Assembly (NCBI GenBank): GCA_015832175.1
Contig: WJXW01000014.1
Span: forward strand, 620,001-684,000
Length of the DNA stretch: 64,000 nucleotides
Source of the DNA: Paraphaeosphaeria minitans
Taxonomy: Eukaryota; Ascomycota; Dothideomycetes; Pleosporales; Didymosphaeriaceae
Direction of reading: 5' to 3'
Shown: piece after piece, positions 46,700 to 60,223 of the stretch
Layout: each line of letters starts with the position of its first letter
Numbering within the stretch: the first letter of the stretch is position 1
The notes under the pieces: model-generated
Database searches by the model: none
Told to the model about the DNA's origin: nothing
The model's input: the letters and a program-made list of their open reading frames with translations, nothing else
Made by a program: the position numbers and the translations under genes

Positions 46700-48509
46700 A
46701 GGAGGGAAGGAGGCGATGTGGCGAGGAGAAACATTTGCGTGGCCAGGGTAGGTGCATTTGCATGGCGTTCACGGTATGGTCATCCTGCGGCATTAGATTG
46801 AGAAACATGTGCATATGCATTCGTTGAAGGCTCAAGCGCCTACATTGACTTTGCACAAAGCAGCAGCAATTTATGGTGTCAAAGGAAGGGGTTGGCTTTT
46901 TGTCGAAATGCAAGCGTGCACTGTCAGGACGAGGGTGAAAATCATCATGGCACCGACCGCAACCATCTCCCAGATAAATGTCCACAAAAGTCACGACGAG
47001 ACAGGAGGCGAAAGACCATGTGCAGGAACCGAGTCCAGCCGCGCGCTTCCGAACGTGAATGTCCTTCGCATGCAACCACGACGCCGTATCCGCAATCGCC
47101 GTCAGCAAGCGCCACGAGCCCACAATCCATGGCAATCGCCACCATGGCGGCTGAGGAGGGGAACCACCTTGGGGGCGAAGATGCGGCCGCATGGAGGATT
47201 CTCAAATAGGAGGAGTGAGGCTCGCAAGGCACAGTCAGCTTCGTGGTGTGGAATCCGATGCCGAAAGACAACGCCCTGCCCTGCTCGACAGCTCACGGGG
47301 GCACGCCCGAAGCGCAAGACTAGTATCTGGTCTAGGTACGGCATACACAAATACCACCGGAGGCTAATGAAGCGCCCTACAGAAAGAAAAAAAAAATCGA
47401 GCTGTCAAACCACAAAAGCTTTGAGCCGGCTATTGGATCTGGTGTAGAACCAGCGCAGGGGCTTGGGGTAGGCTTTTGAAGGTGCATCTAGGCGCATGGC
47501 TGGAGATGTTTGGTGCATTTTTGGCTGGCGCACTGCAAACGGACGAGGCGTGGTCTGCGTGCACAGGTGCGAGTCGTTGCTCACCGTCTAATAGCTCTGA
47601 TAGCAGCGTTTCTGCCGTCGTGGTAAGTGGAGACGAGGCTGTTGGTGGGCCCCAAGGTGTCCAAGTGGAGAGTGCCGCGGTGCCACGACACGTCTGCCGG
47701 AGCCAGCGCGCTTGTGAAGGCATGGAGCTGCCGTGGTGGGAACGAGCAAGCGACGACGTCCACGGGCTATCTCGAAAGGTGCACGGCAGCAGGGAGCACA
47801 GTATTGTTTGGCGGTCGGGAGGGGCATGGTGCTGACGTTTGCTCCCGGGTGCGGTGTGGTGTGGTGTCGCGGCGTGGCGGCTTGCCCACAAGCAGGCGGA
47901 ACAGACAAGATACTAGCCACAGGACCTGGCACCAGAGCCAGATGGCAAATATCGAACTCGGGAGACAGAGCCTGTGCAGCATCGTCGAGGAGAAAACCAA
48001 TACTGAGGCCAGTGGCTAGCGTTGCTATTCTTGCAGCGCTGCGCCCCGGGCCCTGGACAAAAGCGATGGGCGGCGATGGCGGCGATCAGGCACGCCCCAG
48101 GCACGTCGCAGGCGTGAGGCGCAGGCCATTGGCCTCGTCAAGGCTTGGGGCTCCGATGGACCAGCATGCTCCCGCGATGTGACGGAACGGTGAATAGGGG
48201 ATGCTGGAGACGGGCAGCATGGATGGCAGTGCAGTGCCAGCATGGTTGAGCAGCAGGAGGCGACGCCACCGTGCAGGGGCGAGTCGCGACTAGCAGCTGA
48301 AAAGCGAAAAGCGTTCATGTGGAGAGAGCGCTGCTTGGCTGACCACTAGGTATCTATAAAGAGAAACAATCAACACCGCTCTTTCGCTCCTCTCCCCTCT
48401 CCATTGCACCTTTGCGCACCCTACCTGCTCAGTGCACCCAATTGCTGCTCACATCGCTGCCACCATCTTTCCCGCCTGATACCCTCCACAATCGTTAAAC
48501 AGCAGCACC
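46700..48509. other. Intergenic: SLC12 3' UTR and long GFA1 upstream region
   Basis: 1.8 kb. Both strands have open frames of up to 212 codons, but they are Arg/Pro/Thr-rich, share no domain and overlap each other, as expected for GC-balanced noncoding sequence. The final ~120 bp is pyrimidine-rich (CTTTCGCTCCTCTCCCCTC), typical of a fungal transcription start and leader. Confidence 0.5.
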
Positions 48510-50922
<2,413 letters not shown>

Positions 50923-51540
50923 AGTATGATTGTTATGAACACATTGTTATTGGCGTAATTAGAGGCTGCACACCCGGGTTGGCTGGTCCGGGAATTGAAC
51001 AATCTGTCTGGGTTGAATGCACGATTATATGGGTCAAAAAGCTGTCTGGCTTGTATGGAGGGAAGGATTTGCGATATGATGTACGAGCTCTTTGTTGCTG
51101 GCTTACTATTGGGCGAGATGACAGATCGGAATATGAATCACTTATAACATGACTTGGTCCTGGCAATTCGCAGTACGTGATCGTTTTGTCTTGGATATGC
51201 CGCAAATTGCACACTGCAGAGGCCAAGATATGCTGTGTCTGTCTTAGATGTGACAGGCCTCTGTTTCATACCCAGTGTGTAGCCCTTGTTTAGTTCGTCG
51301 CACCCTGTGCCTCGTAGAGTAATAAGATGAACGCAAGCGGTAGCTGCTTGCTTGGCTTGGCTTGGCTTGGCTGATGTCGTCATGCAGGCGATCCTTGTCG
51401 AATACGCGGGGGCGGCGCTGGCTGTTCCGTGGTGGGGTGTCCCTGCATTCTTCCCGCAACACCCACTCATCCCCCTTGTCGACTGTCCTTTCCACACCTC
51501 CTCAATTCCATAACTCTCGGCATATACCCATCACATCGCG
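50923..51540. other. Intergenic between GFA1 and RIB4
   Basis: 618 bp: GFA1 3' UTR and RIB4 upstream region. The only distinct element is a CTTGG pentanucleotide run at 51351-51370. Confidence 0.45.
51347..51372. repeat. CTTGG pentanucleotide microsatellite
   Basis: Four perfect CTTGG units (51351-51370), flanked by partial units CTTG and CT, lie about 170 bp upstream of the RIB4 start. Confidence 0.8.
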
Positions 51541-52380
51541 ATGACTACACTCAAGGGCCCCGGCGAGGCGAGGACCTACGATGGTACGCAGTAACCCTAC
51601 CCCGCCGCCAGATGTCAGCGCCCGTACGCCCCGCCGTGTGCCTGAAGGTTCAGAGCTGTGCGGGATCGGCGGGAGCTTGTGATTGACGGGAGCCTAGGAT
51701 CTAGTCTGCGGATTGGTATCATACACGCGCGCTGGAACACAAAGATCATCGATGCGCTGCTCGACGGGACGAAGAAGGCGCTGAAGGCCGCGGGCGTCAA
51801 GAACGAGAACATTGTTCTGCAGAGCGTGCCGGGGAGCTACGAGCTGCCGTATGCGGTAAAGCAGTATGTCCTACCCCAGGACTTTCTATTCTGTCTCTCT
51901 ATATCTTCTCCGCGAAGGAGACAGGAAGTCAGGCCGCGGTGCGCCGATCTAACACGCCACAGACTCTACGCCGCGTCGCAAGCCGAAGCCTCCTCCTCCA
52001 CCGTCATCGGCGGCGCCGCCGACCTCCTTGGTTCCGTCTCCGACCTCTCCATCGAGCCAACCAAGCCCACCTCCTCCACGCTTTCCACGCCCTTCGATGC
52101 CATCATCGCCATCGGCGTGCTCATCAAGGGCGAGACCATGCACTTCGAGTACATTGCGGACGCGGTCAGCCACGGGCTCATGCGCGTGCAGCTGGAAAAC
52201 AACGTGCCGTTGATTTTTGGGCTGTTGACGCTGCTGAGCGACGAGCAGGGGCTGCAGAGGGCGGGGATTGGAGGGGCGACTGGAAGCGAGGGGCATAATC
52301 ATGGGGAGGATTGGGGGAGTGCGGCAGTGGAGTTGGGGGTTAAGAGGAAGGGGTGGGTGGAGGGGAAATACATTGATTAG
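51541..52380 (+). CDS. RIB4: 6,7-dimethyl-8-ribityllumazine synthase
   Basis: Penultimate step of riboflavin synthesis: condenses 5-amino-6-ribitylaminouracil with dihydroxybutanone phosphate. Exons 51541-51583, 51698-51863 and 51963-52380 give 208 residues. The first acceptor (51697) was chosen because it restores YDGSSLRIGIIHARWN, the substrate-binding Trp region; a nearer in-frame acceptor would add unrelated residues. Other family motifs: VPGSYELPYAVKQLYA, FDAIIAIGVLIKGETMHFEYI with the catalytic His region, HGLMRVQLENNVPLIFGLL, and C-terminal GHNHGEDWG followed by AAVELGVKRKGW. A Ser/Thr-rich loop in the middle is typical of fungal enzymes, which are pentameric and cytosolic. Confidence 0.95.
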
Positions 52381-53624
52381 ATATCACTGGGAGTATGGAA
52401 AGGGAATGGGATAAGGCAATGATGCGTTAGCATGCAATGGCAAGGCGGAGGAACGCTTGCGCTGTTTTCCCAAGACGTAGCTGTGCCTCTTGCGACTGGT
52501 CATCGTCTTTCGTGTTCACCGTCATGCATGCTAAACACAATACGTGGTGCAACCATGGCGCGACTAGTGTTTGTATGTGTTCCAAAGGCCCTTCACAAAG
52601 GTAACGTAAAGTCTTCATGGAATACGCCTGGCGGTTGGGAAAAGCGTCGCCAGACCCCACCTTCCCAATATTCCGCCCATGTACACGCCTGGTATTCCTA
52701 GTAAGCTCTACAGGCACCGTGTTCGTGCCGAAAGTGCATCTCTATCCCGCGGTGAGCGACTCAAGGTTCGCAGAGGCCCTCGTGTGCCGGCTTTGGTAGT
52801 CGTCGCTGTGCTCACGTGAGCATCCTACAGATGTAAGATTGCTATTCGCATCAACTCAACGCGAATGACCGCGCGTAGACGCGCAGTGCAAACGATTGTC
52901 CAAGTGTCGTGTGCGACGGTGGGATCGGGTGCAAGCGCGAGAGGCGGGAAGCGAAAGGACGTAATGACGCAGCGGGCTGGTCAGGGCATACAACAGTGTG
53001 CAGCAGGCTACAGGCTGACGAGGCGCTCAGGGTGAAGGGGCGTCGTATACGCCAGCGGAGGTGAAGGCCAGCGGTGCGTAACAGACAGCATTGGCGAGGT
53101 GGTTGTGGTTGTTCGCTCGCGCCTCCCCTTTCCCAAGGTTCCTTGCAAATCGGCTCTTGGCGCCCGCGACACTTCGTCTCTTTCACCACGGCATTCCGCC
53201 TGCCCGCACCACCACCAGAGCTCTGTTCGTGCGTGCTGCCCGCCGCCAATTGCAGCGCCGGACTATCCCTTCCCGTTATCCTTCTTTGCGCAGCGCCTGC
53301 ACGTCTGCGTAGCCGCCCGCAGCCCGACACGCCTTCACCGCGTCCAGCGCGCGTTGTCTTTATCCTGACAGCCATCGAGGCGCCTCCGTCCACGTTGCCT
53401 GCCGCAACAACAACCCGCTCCTCGAGCACACGTTGGTGGGGCGCGCAATTCCGCTGAACCACTCTGCCAGCCCACTTCGCGCGCCTCCGCTGCCAAAGTA
53501 ACACTGACACGCCGCATCATATTGACGGCAGCTATTACGACGACACCGGCAGCTCAGCGACAAATCTGCGGTGCGCGGACTCGATAGTCCGTCTCCGCGA
53601 CACGGCTTGGGAGAGGGGACGTCG
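52381..53624. other. Intergenic: RIB4 3' UTR and SET1 upstream region
   Basis: 1.24 kb. Overlapping Arg/Pro/Ala-rich frames on both strands have no recognisable domain. The right part (about 53100-53450) is C/T-rich on the plus strand and is probably SET1 promoter and leader. Confidence 0.45.
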
Positions 53625-56600
53625 ATGGCCCGGAAGGAAGTCACAACACAAGAGAACCACATATATACACTCGACAGCCATGGCGCGCCGCGGAGCGATC
53701 TGCTAACAAGCTCGTGCTCTGACACCTCTATCTCTAGCATCACCTCGTCGGTGCTTTCAGCCTCTGGCACCATGTCGTATCCTGGTCGCACCGCATCACA
53801 ACACGCTCTCACACCCTTGACGAGCTCAGACTCGTCTCCGCCGGGCAAGCTGCCTAGTCCGCGCTCTGCGAAGCCTCCGAATGAGACGATGCACGCGACT
53901 GCTCCTCCACGCAACGCGCCGTCAAGCGCGCTCGCCAAGAATGGTGCCGATACCATAACGCCTGTGCACACGCCGCCAGAGACGAGAAAATCGATATGGC
54001 CTGCAGACGGGATTCTGGGCTTGAAAAGGCTTTACGATCCTTCGCTAGACCCTAAGCTGGACAAGAAGGATAAACAAAAGTACAAAGCGAAATATGCGCC
54101 GATAAAACAACTGGTACGTTGATGGATATATATACATACCCCAGAGATGGGTCGTCCTGCGACGCTAAGGCTAACGTGACTTGTGTTGCAGGACGACCCA
54201 TCTGAGATACTGGATCCGCGTCTGGTTATTGCGGGGTATGCTGTTGGCCAATATCGCATGAAGACTGCCTCAGGCAGTGCATCGCCAAAGTCCAAACTGC
54301 GCATGGCCCCAAAGTCCCTCAAGCCGTACTCTTTCGATGAGAAGACTTCATGCGGGCCCGGACCAGCCACACAGATCGTCATCACTGGGTTCGACCAGTT
54401 GACCACCGACTCGCAGCTTCGAGCTTTCGGTTCGTCCTTTGGTGAGGTTGAGTCTGTAAACAACAGGGTCCACCCGATGACTGGTAGCCCTCTCGGAATA
54501 TGTCTCGTCAAGTTTCGCGACAGTCCAGCGCCACGGGGTGGACAGCCTGTGAAGGCTTCGGACTCGGCGAAGAAGGCAGAGGAGAAAGGGAACAATGAGC
54601 GCATTGGCATGTCGCGGGTTCGTGTGGTTCGCGATCGAGAAGGTCTGAGGGCCAAACGACTGGTCCATATGATCATGAAGAAGGAAGACGACAAGCGCAA
54701 GGCAGCTATTGCTGCGCAGTTCGCAACCGCAACCCCGACGACACCCACAGCAACAACATCGTTTGATTTGCCAGCAAACGTCCCGAAAGGCCCTTCCGGA
54801 AAAGGTGCCCGTCCTCCGCCTCCAGCCCGCGAGACACTCTCCCGAAAGGCTCAGTTGTCACATCTCATCGAACGAGAGCCGATAAAATCGAAGTTGAAGA
54901 GGAGACCATACATCTTTATCGCGCATCAGTACGTTCCAGTTCTCAGTACGACGATCGAACATCTAAGGAAGCGGTTAAAGGCCTTCCGTATGCAAGAAGT
55001 ACGTTGTGATCAGACAGGATACTACGTGGTCTTTGAGGAGTCGAAATGGGGCGAAGACGAGACGGTGAGGTGCTACAAGCAGTTCCACATGACACCGCTG
55101 TTTACCTACGTTATGAACATGGAATGCAACCAATATGGCGACCCCAACTACGAAAGGAGCCCGAGCCCGGAACGCATTGTGGCAATGAAGAAACGAAAAG
55201 CCGAGGACGATAGAGCAGCGCGCGAAGAAGCAGAAGATTTGGAATATGAAAAGCAGCAGCGAGCGCTGGCTTTAGATCCGGTCGCTGCTGCTTTGGAGAT
55301 CCTGAAGCAAGAATTGCAGGAAAGGCTGGTGGGCGAAGTCAAAACCAGAATCGCGGGCCCGCAGCTTCTGAAGCTCATGGCTCCTGAGCGACATGCTGAA
55401 AAACGCCGGAGGTTGAATATCTCAGACCCACATGTCAAGGAAGAGACGATCCGACCATCTTCTATGTTGCTTCCCGCTATGGACGCTTCGGCCCTGGCGC
55501 CGAAGTCGCGAACTGCTGCGCTTAGAGGTCGCGGTCGAAAAGCGCTTGGTCCACGTGATCACAACCGCGATCGGGGTGGTAGGAAACCGCTCAGGCCGGT
55601 TGACGTGTTTGTCGACGAGCGTAGAAAAGCAATTCATAAACCGCGCCGTGATGTACACCGGAATCCCTACCAGAAGCTGTTGGAAATGGACATGGACGAA
55701 TCAGACGACGAAGGCCGAAGTTCTATCAACCGCGGCACCGAAGAGCAGGAGAGTCGACCCATCAGCCGTGCTGCAACCTCGGACATCGAAGACGACGAGG
55801 AAGATTCCGCTAGGAGCCGACGCTTCAAGCGACGACGAGTTGAGGCTGGCTGGGGCTTGGAAGATAGCGACGATGAGACGATGGACGACAGTCACGCCCG
55901 CAGTCTTCTTGCGCACTGTATCCATAAGGACCCCGAACAGATGGCGGAGAAAGAGCTCGAACAGGTGCTGGCGATTCTGCCTCGTTCCTCACCGATCTGG
56001 AAGAAGGCAGACAAGGCTCTTAGAGGCTTTAAGCGGTTACGGAAGATCGAACAGGAAGCGGAAGCTATCTTTGGAGTGGAGCCGAGTCTCGATGAAAAAT
56101 TCGAGCTGGAGGTCATCATTACACAAGACGACGATGAAGCTGCCAAGCCTATTCAGACGACAGAGGTGGCTGAACCCGCCAAGACAACCAAGAAGAAGAG
56201 TGTCGCGAAACCGAAGAGGAAGACCAAGAAGCAGCTGGAGGAGGAAGCCAAAGCTGCGCAAGTCACCGTTTCCGAAGACGTCGAGCCTGCTGAAGAGGAC
56301 AATGCTCTGCGTGAAGTCGTCGAACCCACGCCTACTATTCCAGAACCCGATGTGGAAGAGACGCCAGAAGAGGAGGAGCGTGACGGTGTTTACTGGGGTG
56401 TATCAGCTGTCGAACCGCGCCGTACCGTCCAAGATGACTTCAGTGTAGTCATGGACATTGATGGCTGGCAGCACCTGGTCAAGGACGAAGAAGATTTGCT
56501 GCTTCTCAAGACCGCCTTGGACAAGGTCGTTCCAGCCAATGTCGGCGATGCAAACTCGTGGGCATGGAAGCAAAAGTCCATCAAACGTCTCAATCGTCCA

Positions 56601-57459
56601 GGCGAAGAAGGTGTCTCTCGGTCGGAAACCAAGATTACCGGTTACTTTGTACCAAACAAGACGGGTGCTTCCAGGACTGAAGGTGTGCTGAAGATCAAAG
56701 AGTCGGAGAAGTCGAAGTACCTGCCTCATCGTCTCCGTGTCATGAGGGAACGTGAAGAACGCCAGCGCCAAGCCCAGCAAGAAGACCGTACCGGTACCAC
56801 AGTCGTCGAAGGCTTCCGATTCCAGACTGGCGGCGCCAAAGCAGCTACGACTGTTAACTCCCGCGCCAACCGTGCCAACAATCGTCGTCTAGTGAACGAC
56901 ATCAGCATCTCCAAGAACATGTCTGGTGCTGAAGGCGATGCCTTGCGCTTCAACCAGCTCAAGAAGCGGAAGAAGCTCGTCAAATTTGACCGATCTGCGA
57001 TTCACAACTGGGGACTGTACGCCCAGGAGAACATCGCCGCCAACGACATGATCATCGAGTATGTTGGTGAGAAGGTACGGCAACGCGTGGCAGATTTGCG
57101 CGAGGCTCGGTACGATCAGCAGGGTGTGGGGTCCAGCTACTTGTTTCGTATTGACGAGGATACGGTCATCGACGCAACGAAGATGGGTGGCATTGCTCGT
57201 TTTATCAATCACAGCTGTACGCCGAATTGCACGGCCAAGATCATCCGCGTGGAGGGCACGAAGCGAATCGTCATATATGCTCTGCGAGACATTGGCCAAG
57301 GTACGTTCTGCACTCTTAATCCACTCTTCTGCGTCACTTTACTAACAAATCTCAGACGAAGAGCTCACCTACGACTACAAATTCGAACGCGAACTCGACG
57401 CCACCGACCGCATCCCCTGTCTCTGCGGCTCCGTCGGTTGCAAGGGCTTCCTTAACTAA
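53625..57459 (+). CDS. SET1: Histone H3 lysine-4 methyltransferase Set1 (COMPASS catalytic subunit)
   Basis: Exons 53625-54113, 54192-57300 and 57356-57459 (introns 78 and 55 nt) encode 1233 residues, usual for filamentous ascomycetes. Order of parts: Ser/Pro-rich N-terminus, RRM-like domain at about 223-310 ([20 protein letters not shown]), Set1-associated RNA-binding region at about 398-465 ([25 protein letters not shown]), long charged linker, N-SET ([30 protein letters not shown]), and catalytic SET at about 1092-1215 with [30 protein letters not shown] and ELTYDYKF, then post-[16 protein letters not shown]. Catalytic and zinc-binding residues are all present. The ATG at 53625 is the first in frame, but ATG 53772 is also possible. 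Intron 1 forms a perfect 16-bp hairpin with its own 3' splice site. Confidence 0.94.
54145..54203 (+). promoter_or_regulatory. Inverted repeat pairing SET1 intron 1 with its 3' splice site
   Basis: The 16-nt arm 54145-54160 (AGATGGGTCGTCCTGC) is the exact reverse complement of 54188-54203, which spans the acceptor AG (54190-54191) and the first 12 nt of exon 2. The 27-nt loop holds the only good branch sites (CTAAG, CTAAC). Folding would bury the acceptor in the stem. Retaining the intron adds Val-Arg and then a stop, ending the protein before the RRM and SET domains. Confidence 0.75.
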
Positions 57460-58108
57460 GCCCCGCCTCTCTGTACATCTCTCTCCACCTCCTCGCATGT
57501 TTCAACATCCAGACTCACCGGCGCCTCCATCTACCCGACCGCGCTGTTTCAACATCGTTCATCATTTTCGCATTTGCTCCAACGTGGAGCGGGGGACTTG
57601 GCCTCGGCCGCCTCGTCGCGCGGCCCAACAGCACAGGCCAGAATCTTGCATGCATCCGGCGTTCTGATATCATCTTTGTTTTGGTTTTTCGAGTTGCTTT
57701 TGCGAACCATCATCTCAGCGTTGGAATGAAAAAGGAAATTCTCGTGTTCTTTTATTTGTTCGGGGAAGGTGGCCGTGAAGGAAAAGAAAACACGTCTTTG
57801 GCGGCGCCGGGTTGTTTTCCGAATGGATGGCCGAGGGCTTTTTGCTCCCCATGTTTGACTGTGCGCTGTGCAAGGCACAGGTGTGTTATAGTGTATCATT
57901 TTATCCATTTGCGAGATGGGAAGTAGACGGTAGAGGGGTGGGGACGAGAGGGAGAGGGGGAGGGGTTTCCAAATGCCCAGCAGGGGCGAGTGATGGGTAA
58001 TTGAAAGTGAAGTCTGAAGTATGCGGTTGGTCTAAGCGACCAGAGGTTCTAGCCTACAGTGTTGTTGATTTGTTCGACCGCATGTGAAGGTCTCCTCCCG
58101 GAGTCCCT
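57460..58108. other. Convergent 3' region between SET1 and the unknown broken gene
   Basis: About 650 bp between convergent stops, with short unsupported frames only. Confidence 0.45.
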
Positions 58109-59348
58109 TCACTCGGCCTGATACGGAAGATACTTCCACAGCTCGCCCTCCCGGAATGCATCCCACCACGCGTCCCAAGCGGACTTCCACTTTCTGTCCT
58201 CCGACACCTGCACTCCGCCTCCCTTGCCCGCCTTGCGGACTGCCCGGGCGGCTTCTGCGATTTGTTTGGCGTCTGCGGAGCTTTGCGTTGGGCTTGGGAG
58301 TCGGTGTCTTCGCGCTTGCGGTGGAATACCGTACGGGCGTGAAGGGAAGTGGAGATGGATTCATGGATTGTACCATCGACCGCAGTTGACGGAGGGCATG
58401 TCGAGCTAGTCTCGCCTTCATCTCTTGTTGCCATCCCCTCTGGCATGGACAGTGTGTCGAACGACTGGCGCCAGTCCCCCGTCTCCCGCATCATCCAGCC
58501 CCCTTTGCACGCCTCCTCCCCACCCCGTCCCGCGACCCTCTCCAGCCTCACCCACAGCTCCAACCATCTTCGGGCCTCGATTCGAGAACCACCGTTGAAC
58601 TACCACGCTTTCCTCCCTCGGGAGGTGATCCGCTTCCCGGACGAGACTCGCGAAGTCATCCGCCCGCCACTGCTTGAGCACGGCGTGGTCCTTGCACAGC
58701 GAGAGCGTGCGTGCCGCCGTGGCGTGTAGCGTTTCGAGCGCCATCCCTCGTCAAGGCCGCGATGTCCTGCACCCACGCGCAGAGGACAGGGATGCAAGGT
58801 TCCGCGGTGCCGGCGAGTCGGGTCGCGGTGGACTGGAGGGAGGCCGCCTCGGCGAGGAGGTCTTTGGCGCTGAACGAGTCGGGATTGGGATAGGTGCGGG
58901 CGTGGGAGCACGCTGACTGGAAGGCTTTGACGCGCTTGGCGAGGTGGTCGAGATGGGGCAGGGTTTGGGAAATCGGGTCGGCGTGAGAGAGTTTGTCGAA
59001 TGCTAGGGTCTCGAAGCGCGCGAGGAAGACGGCGAGGTTTGTGCGTGGTGCGGCTTTCTTAGAGGCGGCACCTGGTTCTTGGACGCTGGATGAAGGCTTC
59101 TGGTCCAAGAGGAAGTTCGCGTCCGAAGGACCCAGGAACGTCTCTCCGCTCGGTGCTGTCACTGCTGCGTTAGGGTCAGGCGCAACACTTCTAGTCGCCA
59201 GTCTCAGCGCTTTACCTGTCAAGTGTAAGGCTTTCTTGAGGTCCGCGGCTCCAGGCGTCGAAGGAGGAGTATGCGCATCGGAAGTACCGCTCGTCGAGGA
59301 CTGTGAGGGCGTTGTAGGAAATCTGGTGGGAGCTTCCATCCCAGACAT
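58109..59348 (-). pseudogene. Unidentified gene, coding frame broken once or twice
   Basis: From the ATG at 59348 the minus strand codes for about 200 coherent residues (ADLKKALHLTGKALRLATR, FLARFETLAFDKLSHADP, HLAKRVKAFQSACSHARTY, CIPVLCAWVQDIAALT). At about 58745-58747, in a GGG run, the sense frame jumps by one base and continues ALETLHATAARTLSLCKDH, then LKQWRADDFASLVREAD. Near 58580 it jumps again to EARRWLELWVRLERVAG. A GT-AG intron 58273-58373 then joins cleanly to a last exon with AKQIAEAARAVRKAG and WKSAWDAWWDAFREGELW, stop at 58109. The second jump could be an unusual 63-nt intron; the first has no splice solution. I do not recognise the family; it is helical and likely cytosolic. 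Either a young pseudogene or an assembly with single-base errors. Confidence 0.6.
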
Positions 59349-60223
59349 TGCAGAAGACAAAATGTTGCCTTGACTAGGTACAAGTAACTGATCACAGATA
59401 AGTTAACGTGAACCAAAACAACCCTCAGACTGCGCGGTCTATATACCGAACCTCTGCTTGCAACAAAGTCACCAGACAACAGCAAACACGCCCAGTGTTT
59501 CGCTTGTAGAAGAGACAATTTGCTACAATGCAATTCACATGTGTCTCAACAGTTTGAGAATCCAGCGCGCTGTTTCTGGACTTACATGGAATATGTTACG
59601 CGAGCTATAGTCGCTGCGTGAGACAACAGGGTTTGGGTGTATAGGTAGCATGAACCCGTCGAGTAGGGTGAAATGTTCTATGGCGTGACGCTGTGGCTGG
59701 AAGTGGAGTTGTACATATACGTACGTGCATGTAGGAGAGTACCTTCACCTTATAGTACCCCAATCATACCTCGACCATCGTAAAGCACCAGCCTTTTCAA
59801 CTGGCCTATATCTCATGTGACAACGTGCCGTTCGACCAAAACACGGGTACGAACATATACCTACCCCCTAAACTTACCATCTATCGTCAACCACACCCCC
59901 TACCTGCACAGCACCCAAACCCCGAACCTTTCCCTACCAACGAAAGTGTTTCTGCGAGGAGAACATATACGAACCCCCATTCAGGCGCTCAAAGAAGCGG
60001 GTGGGAGGGGGAAGGGAGCAGTGTAATTTCCATCAATATACTCCATATTTGAGTTGACATTACGATCTCACGGCCATGGTGAATCACAGAGCGGTATTTG
60101 AAAGCGTGATCGTTGTCAGGATATCATATCATCATTTCTTCGCAGTCATGATCTCTCTCTGGCGTCCATGCCATGCAGAATCTACACCTCGTCCTCCAGG
60201 AACGACCAGTCAGACAACGCACT
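59349..60223. other. Intergenic between the unknown gene and FAP1
   Basis: About 875 bp: upstream region of the unknown minus-strand gene and 3' UTR of FAP1. No gene or repeat is recognised. Confidence 0.45.

Noticed and set aside
46809..47447. 212-codon plus-strand open frame between SLC12 and GFA1
   Set aside because: Arg/Pro/Thr-rich, no motif, overlapped by equally long frames on the other strand; looks like chance.
51584..51660. RIB4 first intron ending early, keeping an upstream in-frame extension
   Set aside because: It would insert about 20 unrelated residues before the conserved SSLRIGIIHARWN; the acceptor at 51697 restores the family sequence exactly.
52851..53510. 220-codon minus-strand frame upstream of SET1
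   Set aside because: Arg/Gly/Cys-rich and without domain; overlaps several plus-strand frames in a GC-rich leader region.
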